Below are positions 41,434 through 48,101 of a stretch of DNA of 48,101 nucleotides, one piece after another (position 1 is the stretch's first letter; each line of letters begins with the position of its first letter). The notes beneath the pieces were generated by a model. It was not told the DNA's origin and searched no databases. It saw only the letters and a program-made list of their open reading frames with translations. The DNA is from CAZQEC01 sp964591565 (lineage in GTDB: Bacteria > Patescibacteriota > UBA1384 > CAJBMM01): assembly GCA_964591565.1 (NCBI GenBank), contig CAZQEC010000002.1, forward strand, positions 1 to 48,101, in the 5' to 3' direction. The position numbers were made by a program, and so were the translations under genes.

Positions 41434-42369
41434 TTAAGGTGTCGTGATTGGCACTACGGTAGTGCCACTATTGGTTGATGTTGTTGATGAAGATGAAGAA
41501 GTTGACGCTTTAGACTTTTCGGTCGCTTCAACCAGAGCTTTTAAGGTGTTGATGTCGGTCTTTAAGGTTGTTTGATAGTAATTCTTAATATCGGCGATGT
41601 CGGTTTTGACTATTGCCATTTTTTCGCGAGCCGAAATTAGCGTATTTTTAAATTCGCCTTCAGACTTGCCGCAGGCATATTGCTTGGAATCGAGCAAACT
41701 AGTTAAATACGCGGCATGATCGGTTTTTAACTTAATAATTTTGTTGTTCAAGATCGCTAAATCGGCTGTCAGAGTTGAAACATCCAAACCCTTTGCCTCA
41801 AAGCGCGCTACAACTTTGGTCAGACGAGTGTACATGTTTTCATACGCTGTCACATTTCGAGATTTGTTATTTTCGTGCCGTGTGGTAATGGTAGCCACTC
41901 GAGATTCAATGGTGTCGCATCGTTCGGCCGCGTCTGCAACCTTTTCCATTTTAGTGAGCTCAAGTTCCGCTTTTTTCTTCTGAAACTCCGATTCAAATTC
42001 AATCCGTTTCTTGTCCAGTTCGGCGCTTTTAGACACTGCTTCAGCTTCAACCTCAACACTCTTTTTGACGGTATCACCAATTGCCTCAACCCGCTTCTTT
42101 TCCACTACCGCGCTTTTTTTGGCCGCTTCTACCTTCAGTTCAGCTTGTTTTTTGGCCGCTTCTGCCACTAATTCAGCTTGTTTTTTGGCCAGCTCCGCCT
42201 TCTTTTTGGCTAGTTCGCTAGCATCACTCGATTTGGTGCTAGTGCTTTCACCAGAAGATGATGTCGAGTCATCGGACGATGATCCTTCGGTGGCTAGTAC
42301 CGCATAAACTGGTATGGATGCAAACACCAACGTTATTGCCACTATCATTACTCTATATATTTTAAACAT
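41434..42369 (-). CDS. Secreted coiled-coil protein
   Basis: This 311-residue protein has a signal peptide (about 1-26), a Ser/Thr-rich linker, and a long coiled coil at about 52-145 built on repeats of AKKxAEL/xEAxKKS with strict charge alternation. A helical domain (about 150-275) contains C-x(n)-C (ERCDTIES, YACGKSEG), and the end is Ser/Thr-rich. It is probably exported as an elongated surface or envelope filament-like protein. An AAGGAGGG Shine-Dalgarno is present. The membrane protein of 176 residues follows. Confidence 0.8.
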   Translation of the reverse strand: MFKIYRVMIVAITLVFASIPVYAVLATEGSSSDDSTSSSGESTSTKSSDASELAKKKAELAKKQAELVAEAAKKQAELKVEAAKKSAVVEKKRVEAIGDTVKKSVEVEAEAVSKSAELDKKRIEFESEFQKKKAELELTKMEKVADAAERCDTIESRVATITTRHENNKSRNVTAYENMYTRLTKVVARFEAKGLDVSTLTADLAILNNKIIKLKTDHAAYLTSLLDSKQYACGKSEGEFKNTLISAREKMAIVKTDIADIKNYYQTTLKTDINTLKALVEATEKSKASTSSSSSTTSTNSGTTVVPITTP

Positions 42370-42433
42370 CTGTTTTTTAAACCCTCCTTTTTGTATATTA
42401 CTATGCTACAACACTAGCACTACCCGCGTCAAA

Positions 42434-42503
42434 TATGGTTCGACTGCGCTCACCACTTTGGCAACAAAAAAGACCGTCTACAAAGACGGCCTTTTTTTGT
42501 TTT
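42434..42503. terminator. Repeat fragment and bidirectional terminator
   Basis: ATGGTTCGACTGCGCTCACC (about 42435) is a copy of the tRNA-associated motif. 42471-42492 is an 8-bp stem (AGACCGTC / GACGGCCT) flanked by A-runs and T-runs on both sides, so it can stop transcription from both directions. It serves the minus-strand RRM gene. Confidence 0.75.
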
Positions 42504-42515
42504 TAAGCTTAAAGT

Positions 42516-42902
42516 TTAAGCTTGCTCATCGGCTGGAGCTTCAGGAGCGGCACTTTGCTGTGGACGAGGAGATGAATAGTGACTTGTGCCACCACCACCA
42601 TTACCACCGCCATAACGTGGGTTTCCACCGGCTGGACGCTCTTCGCGTTCGCGGGCTTCGTTAACCACTAATGTGCGGCCGTCTACTACAGCACCATTCA
42701 AACCACCCTCTTTATCTGAGGCCATGGCTTTTGCAGCCGCGCCGTCTTCCAGTTCTACAAAACCAAATCCTTTAGATTGACCAGACATACGATCTGTAAT
42801 CACTTTTGCGTCGACTACATCGCCATATCCGGCAAACATTTCACGCAATTTAGCGTCATCTACCGCATAAGGCAAGCTTCCAACATACAATCTCTTAGAC
42901 AT
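42516..42902 (-). CDS. RRM-type RNA-binding protein
   Basis: This 128-residue protein has one RRM at the N-terminus (RNP2 LYVGSL at 5-10, RNP1 KGFGFVEL at 44-51) and a flexible Gly/Arg-rich tail (about 88-128). It is the bacterial glycine-rich RNA-binding type, often induced by cold or stress. The gene has a leader of about 100 nt from an upstream TATACT (43010-43015), which could be a regulatory 5' UTR. Confidence 0.93.
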   Translation of the reverse strand: MSKRLYVGSLPYAVDDAKLREMFAGYGDVVDAKVITDRMSGQSKGFGFVELEDGAAAKAMASDKEGGLNGAVVDGRTLVVNEAREREERPAGGNPRYGGGNGGGGTSHYSSPRPQQSAAPEAPADEQA

Positions 42903-43216
42903 TCTACCTACTAATCTTACATAAACCTTTCATAATTGACGTAGCACGACCCATCCCGCAAGCTTGATTTTTCATCACCAACTCTGCCGCGAAAACTACA
43001 TACATTTATAGTATACATATAATTAATAGAAATACAATACACCATAGAAAAAAGCTGAGTAATTTTCAACTTTCAACTTTCAATTTCAACTAAATTGTAT
43101 AATGTATCAGGTATGGGGTATTATGGGGGAATAAAAGAAAATGACGAACAAAAAACCGGGAGCTGATACTATCTGCCCCTGATACCTTATACATAATACA
43201 TGATACCAAGCGTCAG
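42903..43216. other. Gene-free stretch with RRM leader and heptad repeats
   Basis: It holds the likely promoter and leader of the RRM gene (42903-43015), and three heptad tracts: 43064-43090 (TTTCAAC type), 43096-43123 (TGTATCA/GGTATGG type) and 43179-43206 (CTGATAC type). The latter two are roughly inverted copies of each other. No coding region is visible. Confidence 0.7.
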
Positions 43217-43795
43217 CTAAACCCCAAGTCTAAGTTTAAGATCAGCCATCACTTTCTGATCGAGTTGTGCTTTCAGAGCAATCACTGTTAGATCATTTTC
43301 GCGCAGAGTTTCACCCGCCGCTAGCTCCAACCACTCCTTAAAACTAACCAATTTAAGCTCAATTTTTTCACCGGCGTCTAGTTTGGGCTCAGCCACTTTG
43401 TGGCAATTTTTGGCGATGTAGACAAAAATAGTCCAGTCGATTTTAGAATATGGCTGAATACTGTACCACAACTCCCATCTGTTTGATTCATACCCAGTCT
43501 CTTCCATTAACTCACGCTTGGCGCCAGCTAACGCGTCTTCACCCTCGTCCAGCCGCCCGCCGGGCGAAGCCAAAAACGGCGGTTTTGTCGGCTGTTGCTC
43601 ATTCAGCACGATGATATTTTTGTCGGCTGTGATTGCCACCACAATGGCGCTGTCGGTTCGACTTAATTTCTCAAAAGTGGCGTACGAGCCGTCAAACATG
43701 AGTTGTCGCCATTGATAAACGTCGAAAATTAAACCCTCAAACACCTTTTTAGCGTTTTGAGGCATGGTGGATTTGGAGTTTGGCTTTTTGTTCAT
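43217..43795 (-). CDS. Nudix hydrolase (ADP-ribose pyrophosphatase-like)
   Basis: This 192-residue protein has the complete Nudix box from G80 (GGRLDEGEDALAGAKRELMEETGY, positions 79-102), preceded by PGG and by SAIVVAITADKNIIVLNEQ. This is the layout of ADP-ribose pyrophosphatases, where a Pro follows the box region. It may clear ADP-ribose or nucleotide sugars. An extended -10 (TGaTACTAT, 43802-43807) lies 6 bp before the ATG, so it is leaderless. It is divergent from the DUF3800 gene, 54 bp away. Confidence 0.9.
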   Translation of the reverse strand: MNKKPNSKSTMPQNAKKVFEGLIFDVYQWRQLMFDGSYATFEKLSRTDSAIVVAITADKNIIVLNEQQPTKPPFLASPGGRLDEGEDALAGAKRELMEETGYESNRWELWYSIQPYSKIDWTIFVYIAKNCHKVAEPKLDAGEKIELKLVSFKEWLELAAGETLRENDLTVIALKAQLDQKVMADLKLRLGV

Positions 43796-43849
43796 GAAAG
43801 AATAGTATCACATCCGCGACCAATATTCAGTATGATAAACTGTTAAGAC

Positions 43850-44410
43850 ATGGAAAAATTGTATTGTTATGTTGACGAAACGGGGCAGGATACGAAGGGC
43901 AAGCTCTTTATTGTTTCTGTTACAATGGTAAAAGAAGATCGTGCAGATATTATTAACATCTTAGATAAAATTGAGAAAGATACTGGGAAGAAAACCAAAT
44001 GGTCAAAAACCCCACAGAAGCAAAAAATAGCATATATTAGCCGAATTGTTCAGAACAAGCATTTTGTAGGAAAGATATTTTATCGGCAAATGGGTGGCAC
44101 CAGCTCATATCATAAAGAAACATTAACAACGATTGCTCTAGCAGTCGAGAAGACTGAACATGATGTTGATTACAAGGCGTCAGTCTATATTGATGGACTA
44201 CCTCGCCCTCAATGGAGAGGCTCAGCAACAGATCTACATCGCCTTGGAGTGATTACTGAGAAAGTTCGTGGAGTCAAAGACGAAGCATATGTCATAGTAC
44301 GTTTAGCAGATGCTATGGCTGGCTTTGTTCGCGAGTACTCTGAAGGCTTAAGCTATGCTCAGGAACTCTACCATTTGGGCGTTCGTAATAAGGTTATAAC
44401 CTCTTTATAA
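43850..44410 (+). CDS. DUF3800 protein A
   Basis: This 186-residue protein matches DUF3800: an N-terminal strand LYCYVDETGQDTKGKLFIVSV with D9-E10, helix-rich middle, and a C-terminal IVRLADAMAGFVREY with D154. This order of acids suggests an RNase H-like fold. The family's function is not established. TATGAT (43831-43836) is a likely -10. Its 3' end faces the convergent structured RNA at 44411-44696, and another DUF3800 gene with the same kind of neighbour lies at 46463. Comparative-genomics surveys have reported RNA motifs associated with DUF3800 genes, which fits. Confidence 0.85.
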   Translation: MEKLYCYVDETGQDTKGKLFIVSVTMVKEDRADIINILDKIEKDTGKKTKWSKTPQKQKIAYISRIVQNKHFVGKIFYRQMGGTSSYHKETLTTIALAVEKTEHDVDYKASVYIDGLPRPQWRGSATDLHRLGVITEKVRGVKDEAYVIVRLADAMAGFVREYSEGLSYAQELYHLGVRNKVITSL

Positions 44411-44696
44411 ACAAATACCCCACATAATCTTACGATTAGAGGTGGGAACAGCCTATTTCATCTTGCGATGAACACCCAACCATACGGAAAGTATTCAGCT
44501 GCATGTCTACTAGAGTGTAGCATACGGGATCGTAGCTGTCAATACGTACGTATGCCGAAATAAAAAGCGCTATCGGTTACAAAAGACCCACGTACCGTTG
44601 AGGAGTTTCACCTCAGGGCATTGGTGGGGGAGCCTATTCCCTAGATTTCCCTAAAGGACACCCGCCCGTAGGGGCAAGCCGACCTTTTGGTCTATT
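44411..44696 (-). ncRNA. Candidate structured RNA A, convergent with DUF3800 A
   Basis: It starts from the promoter at 44703-44732 and reads leftward to near the DUF3800 stop; the 3' end is uncertain. Pairings seen on the minus strand (same on plus): 5' hairpin GACC/GGTC; TGAGG/CCTCA (44599-44615); a long hairpin with arms CATACG (44481-44486), GTATT and CAGCT on one side and AGCTG, AATAC, CGTATG (44549-44554) on the other; an inner ATGtCTAC/GTAGCAT; and TTCATC/GATGAA (44457-44472). It contains TTCCGTATGGTT, shared with RNA B. No coding frame is apparent. Confidence 0.65.
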
Positions 44697-44702
44697 ACAT
44701 AT

Positions 44703-44732
44703 ATAGTAGCATTGCGGGCGTTAGTTTGTCAA
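44703..44732 (-). promoter_or_regulatory. Strong promoter for RNA A
   Basis: On the minus strand: TTGACA (44727-44732), 18-bp spacer, extended -10 TGcTACTAT (44703-44708). Confidence 0.7.
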
Positions 44733-44772
44733 GGTCGCTCGATGAGTAACAAACATAAGCGTCATTTTATGC

Positions 44773-44778
44773 TATAAT
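44773..44778 (+). promoter_or_regulatory. Extended -10 box, leaderless promoter
   Basis: TGcTATAAT ends 6 bp before the ATG at 44785. Confidence 0.65.
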
Positions 44779-44784
44779 TCACTA

Positions 44785-46305
44785 ATGAATCAAGAGTTAG
44801 CCAAACTATTACATCGCCTGCCCGGGCATAATTGGTATCACCAAAGATTCGATGGCTCACCACTTTTTCTCTCGCTGGTTGGTGGACCAGAAACCAGAAA
44901 AGAACCGCGTAAACCAGCCGGCACGGAAGCCAGCTGGCGCATCTGTTTTTACGGTCACGGTAAAGCAGATTGGTTTTTGGATCAAGCCGATATTGACCAA
45001 GGCGCCAACGTTATTACCAAAATGGCTCAAGCTTCTGGCACGGTTAGTGAAGATTTAATGTCCAATTGGAAAGAAGATGAGGACAAATTTGAGCAATATT
45101 TTCAAAACTTTGATTATCAAACACTGGCTGATTTATCCGATGAGCATTTACTAGCCGAGTTTCAGAAATACTATAATCTAGCCGCCAATCGCTTTACTTC
45201 AAGCGCCATTATTGACCATTTTGCCCTTGGTAGCGATCAACTAATTTCAGATATGTTGCGCCATGAAGCGGGTAAATTTGGCAAAGAGTCTGAGTTTAGT
45301 CATGTTTTTTCGGTGGCAACCGCGCCGGTGCATCAATCTTTTATTAACGAAGCCGAAATTTCATTACTACGCATTGCTTTGCCAGTACAAAACGGGGCAG
45401 ATATACAATCGGCTGATATTCAGAAACAACTGAAACAACATCAGTCTCAATATTACTGGACTAATAATAACTATGTCAAAGCGCAAATACTTTTGGTTAA
45501 CCATTTTGAGCAAGAAATTCGAGCGTGGCTAGAATCTGGTAAAAATCTTGATGAGCAAATATATGATATTGAGCAAACCCCTGCTCGCAACGAAGCGGCG
45601 AAAAAAGAACTTTTTTCACGCTATCAATTTAGTGAACACTTAAAACGTTTACTGATTATTTCCGAAAACTTTACCAAATGGCAGGATGATCGTAAACGGG
45701 CGACCTACTTGGCGATCGATATTGGTAGCCGTTTTCTGACTGAAATGGCCAAGCGCCGTGATATTGAGACGGAATTACTAAAATATCTGATTTCGGATAA
45801 AAATCTAGCCGACTGGTTTGTTGATCACAAGGTGCAGGAGTCAGAACTTGAGTCTAGATATGAAAAATGCGCCGTGGTGTGGGAAGAGCGCGAACAAACA
45901 GTATTTACTGGTGCTGAAGTTGATCAAATCCATAAAACCATGCTTCCTTCAAAGGTGCATGATATTCAAGACATCCGTGGACTTGTTGCCTCAACCGGCA
46001 AAGCAATTGGTATTGCCCGTATTATTATGAGCGCTGAAGAGGTGGGCAGAGTAAATGAAGGTGACATTTTAATTGCAGTTATGACACGCCCAGATTATGT
46101 GCCGGCGATGAAAAAAGCCGCCGCAATTGTGACGGATGAGGGCGGCATTACTTCACATGCCGCCATTGTAGCGCGAGAGTTACGCGTGCCGTGTATCATC
46201 GGCACCAAAATCGCTACCAAAGTATTTAAAGATGGTGATAGAATTGAAGTAAATGCCAATCATAACTGGGTGAGAAAAGTTAATGTGTTAGTAAATGAGC
46301 CGTAG
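44785..46305 (+). CDS. PEP-utilising swivelling-domain protein without ATP-grasp domain
   Basis: This 506-residue protein is recognised by its C-terminal 110 residues: the phosphohistidine swivelling domain with GDILIAVMTRPDYVPAMKKAAAIVTDEGGITSHAAIVAREL, the mark of PEP synthase, PPDK and rifampicin phosphotransferase, where the His carries phosphate. There is no ATP-grasp domain in front. Residues 1-390 are helical and acidic and not recognised. It may be a stand-alone partner in a phosphotransfer reaction. The ATG follows a TATAAT box by 6 bp (leaderless). Confidence 0.85.
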   Translation: MNQELAKLLHRLPGHNWYHQRFDGSPLFLSLVGGPETRKEPRKPAGTEASWRICFYGHGKADWFLDQADIDQGANVITKMAQASGTVSEDLMSNWKEDEDKFEQYFQNFDYQTLADLSDEHLLAEFQKYYNLAANRFTSSAIIDHFALGSDQLISDMLRHEAGKFGKESEFSHVFSVATAPVHQSFINEAEISLLRIALPVQNGADIQSADIQKQLKQHQSQYYWTNNNYVKAQILLVNHFEQEIRAWLESGKNLDEQIYDIEQTPARNEAAKKELFSRYQFSEHLKRLLIISENFTKWQDDRKRATYLAIDIGSRFLTEMAKRRDIETELLKYLISDKNLADWFVDHKVQESELESRYEKCAVVWEEREQTVFTGAEVDQIHKTMLPSKVHDIQDIRGLVASTGKAIGIARIIMSAEEVGRVNEGDILIAVMTRPDYVPAMKKAAAIVTDEGGITSHAAIVARELRVPCIIGTKIATKVFKDGDRIEVNANHNWVRKVNVLVNEP

Positions 46306-46330
46306 ATCAACCCAAATTGACAAAGCGGTC

Positions 46331-46366
46331 TTGACATCACAGATATAACTATGATATATCTATAAT
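46331..46366 (+). promoter_or_regulatory. Promoter for RNA B
   Basis: TTGACA (46331-46336), 18-bp spacer, extended -10 TGaTATATC (46355-46360), the same geometry as the RNA A promoter. A TATAAT also lies at 46361-46366. Confidence 0.6.
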
Positions 46367-46497
46367 TAGTGGCATGTAAGTACCCGGTGCGTGGGGTTCC
46401 GTATGGTTCCTCTGGGAGCAATCCCTAAATAGCGTATCGGGCTTTGTCATACTATAAAGCGCTTAAATGAATAGTGGATTCTCTTCCACTATTTTTT
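46367..46497 (+). ncRNA. Candidate structured RNA B, convergent with DUF3800 B
   Basis: About 130 nt from the promoter to the terminator. A 10-bp stem pairs CCCGGTGCGT (46383-46392) with GCGTATCGGG (46432-46441). Directly inside it GGGGTT (46393-46398) pairs with AATCCC (46420-46425), leaving TAAATA bulged. The loop holds the motif TTCCGTATGGTT (46397-46408), overlapping the second stem at its first two bases. A further hairpin (TCC/GGA) lies inside. The end overlaps the last 33 bp of the DUF3800 B gene on the opposite strand. No coding frame is apparent. Confidence 0.7.
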
Positions 46498-47104
46498 GTT
46501 TAATCAATTTGTAATAACTGTCGTCGTTAAATTCATATTTACGAAAAATTGACCATGAAACCATGTCAGCCACCTGTAAAGCCTTTACTTCTGCAGATGT
46601 TTTAATTTCTACCCTCAGATCAAGTGCGTGATTTGTTTTCGTTTGTACTTTCAAGTAGTTCATAAAGTTCTTATTCAAAAACCGATTAGTTTCCCGACGC
46701 GAAGCGATAAGGTGGATTGCTTCATCTGTTGGAACTAATTTCTTTGTGAAGATTCGGCTTAACAAAATGTTAGTAACGTTAGTGTAAAGTACCGATTTTT
46801 CATCTTGAAGCTTAGTATAAACCTGTTCTTTATTCAAATAAATGCACAACACTGAAACATTAGTTTCATTGAGAACTTTGAGCATTCGCAACCTGATCTT
46901 CGGATGTTCTTTATAAGCATGAATAATACCAACGTGTTGCCAGATTTGTTTCTTGGGCATTGAACGAAAAGTTCTTTTCACCACTCGGTCTAAGGTTGTT
47001 TTATCTTTGGCGAACAAAAAAGTAATGAGGAAGTGTTTACTTGTTCCCTTCTTTTTGAGATCAAATCCCAAATCTCCACTTTCGTCTAAAAAAATATATG
47101 CCAC
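46463..47104 (-). CDS. DUF3800 protein B
   Basis: The GTG at 47104 is chosen as start, with AAAAGGA 5 bp upstream; the frame extends further upstream without support. The 213-residue protein begins with AYIFLDESGDLG (D7, E8), has a hydrophobic strand LITFLFAKD, an AYKEHPKIRLRML segment, and ends with ALQVADMVSWSIF (D180). It belongs to the same family as the protein at 43850 but is clearly divergent. A near-palindrome ATGATAATATCAT upstream (around 47122-47134) could be an operator. It is convergent with RNA B. Confidence 0.85.
   Translation of the reverse strand: MAYIFLDESGDLGFDLKKKGTSKHFLITFLFAKDKTTLDRVVKRTFRSMPKKQIWQHVGIIHAYKEHPKIRLRMLKVLNETNVSVLCIYLNKEQVYTKLQDEKSVLYTNVTNILLSRIFTKKLVPTDEAIHLIASRRETNRFLNKNFMNYLKVQTKTNHALDLRVEIKTSAEVKALQVADMVSWSIFRKYEFNDDSYYKLIKQKIVEENPLFI
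46470..46497 (+). terminator. Rho-independent terminator of RNA B
   Basis: AATAGTGGA (46470-46478) and TCCACTATT (46485-46493) pair perfectly around a 6-nt loop and are followed by a T-run (46492-46497). The T-run is only on the plus strand. Confidence 0.85.
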
Positions 47105-47225
47105 AAACGTCCTTTTGTACAATGATAATATCATACCATACAATTTCCGAACATGGTATGCAGTAATCACCTAATCTATTTTCCTCACAATCCCTTAATT
47201 GACATCTACTTCCACTGCTTAACAT

Positions 47226-48083
47226 CTATAAGTTTTCCCCGAAAGGTTCGGCATGAATTCGCCCACCACGTTCAAACACCATTCGAAATCCTTCTGCATT
47301 TTCTACTTGTTTATTTAATTCACTTATGGGGATACCAAGGGCTTCAGCTACTCCCAAAGTAAGAGTGGACCCGTGGCTATTTGCAATAGCAATGATCGAA
47401 CCAGATTCAGACGATCGCGCCTGACGTTCTTCCAAAATACGAGCTATTGCTTGAATTTGTTTCATACTCGTATGGACACGAGCTTCAATTGATTTTGGTG
47501 TTTCAACCTGCATTATTTCTAACTCCTCTTCCGGAGTCCGCAACCACGCTGTTACGTCATCAATCGCTCCGACCGCCTTCTGATACTCAGGATCACCCAA
47601 CTGTTTGCGGTATTCTGGTTGTTCATCAAGTCCTTGTATTCCTTTTAGGTGCTCAACGATACCTGGACCAGATTTTTGATCAGTCATGGGAGTTACTATC
47701 CTTTGATCCTCAACAGATAAATTGTCTATATAACGACGAACAGTGATTGGCACATAAATCTGTTCAGATGAAACACCCATCTCCAGTAAAGTTTCTCGCT
47801 CAATAACTACCTGCTCTAAGGTGCGAGTGGTGTTCGAATCATACAATCGAAACCTTAATGTAGATGCTATGTTTGCCAATACCTCGCGACGCATTCCTTC
47901 ATTACCGAATTGGGAAAAATCTGGAACACGTTCTGCGATAAGTTGATTTAGAAGGTGATTAGTAGCTTGTATAACCTGTTCTCTTCCTTCAGGTAGTAGG
48001 GCTCGGTTCGGATTTGCTTTATCAGTCCCTGTTTTCCCGTGACGAAGCACATACAACTCAAGGATCGGTAATTGCAAAGGCAT
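47226..48083 (-). CDS. Histidine-phosphatase-family protein (phosphoglycerate-mutase-like)
   Basis: This 285-residue protein has the LRHGKTGTD motif with R14, H15 and G16, a central RTLEQVV, and a C-terminal IIAIANSHGSTLTLG with the second catalytic His. These are the active-site elements of branch-1 histidine phosphatases. The substrate is unknown and the central 150 residues are unusual. The start is near the window edge; AAAGGAA lies very close to the ATG. The gene is minus-strand and follows the same orientation as DUF3800 B. Confidence 0.85.
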   Translation of the reverse strand: MPLQLPILELYVLRHGKTGTDKANPNRALLPEGREQVIQATNHLLNQLIAERVPDFSQFGNEGMRREVLANIASTLRFRLYDSNTTRTLEQVVIERETLLEMGVSSEQIYVPITVRRYIDNLSVEDQRIVTPMTDQKSGPGIVEHLKGIQGLDEQPEYRKQLGDPEYQKAVGAIDDVTAWLRTPEEELEIMQVETPKSIEARVHTSMKQIQAIARILEERQARSSESGSIIAIANSHGSTLTLGVAEALGIPISELNKQVENAEGFRMVFERGGRIHAEPFGENL

Positions 48084-48101
48084 TTCCTTTTTTTCTGGAT
48101 T

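Noticed and set aside
44411..44696. RNA A as RNase P RNA, tmRNA or SRP RNA
   Set aside because: I looked for the conserved RNase P P4 strand, the tmRNA tRNA-like ends and the SRP GGAA tetraloop core and did not find them on either strand.
46367..46497. RNA B as the leader (riboswitch) of a downstream gene
   Set aside because: The terminator ends the transcript, and the next gene lies on the opposite strand, so it controls no downstream gene in cis.

Overview
The window looks like a chromosomal segment of an uncultivated Candidate Phyla Radiation (Patescibacteria) bacterium. This is inferred from gene content and style: compact genes, many divergent small membrane proteins, an ADP-forming acetate-CoA ligase, TrxR-type and glutaredoxin-type proteins without their cysteines, many GT-C and GT2 envelope glycosyltransferases, and intergenic regions full of short inverted and period-7 repeats. 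The standard genetic code is used: TGA ends real genes, for example the superoxide dismutase.

Layout. 1-6,900: end of a BadF-like kinase, superoxide dismutase, leucyl aminopeptidase, two orphan genes on the minus strand, an exonuclease-like protein, then a tight ferredoxin / LOG-domain / beta-CASP hydrolase run. 7,074-12,850: a secreted subtilase-fold protein with all three catalytic residues replaced, then a flavoprotein of thioredoxin-reductase fold, an unknown protein and a glutaredoxin-fold protein; both redox-fold proteins lack the CxxC. 12,858-17,288: a MITE-like element, a decaying P-type ATPase, an L,D-transpeptidase and a relic of an MvaI/BcnI-type restriction endonuclease. 17,289-24,186 (minus strand): GT2 and GT-C envelope glycosyltransferases (one split by a frameshift), three tRNAs and a GH130 protein. 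24,187-28,040: three more tRNAs, a DUF5674 pair and TypA/BipA. 28,230-34,034: GtrA, two DPM-like GT2 enzymes, a DUF2079 protein and a large GT-C-like membrane protein. 34,205-40,832: tRNA-Glu, DNA polymerase IV, MurA, a 57-residue membrane protein, 6-phosphogluconolactonase, an RBBP9-like hydrolase and ADP-forming acyl-CoA synthetase. 40,889-43,795: a secreted coiled-coil protein with its membrane partner, an RRM protein and a Nudix hydrolase. 43,850-48,101: two DUF3800 genes, a PEP-utilising swivelling-domain protein and a histidine phosphatase.

Most striking observations. (1) Both DUF3800 genes face a convergent, promoter-driven, strongly structured noncoding region. The two regions share promoter geometry and an exact 12-nt motif, so this is a candidate protein-RNA module present twice. 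(2) Intergenic DNA holds about eighteen degenerate tandem repeats with different consensus sequences but always a period of 7, many beside tRNA genes. (3) At least twelve genes have a -10 box 6-8 nt before the start codon and no Shine-Dalgarno, indicating widespread leaderless transcription. (4) A cluster of proteins has protease or redox folds with the catalytic residues replaced.
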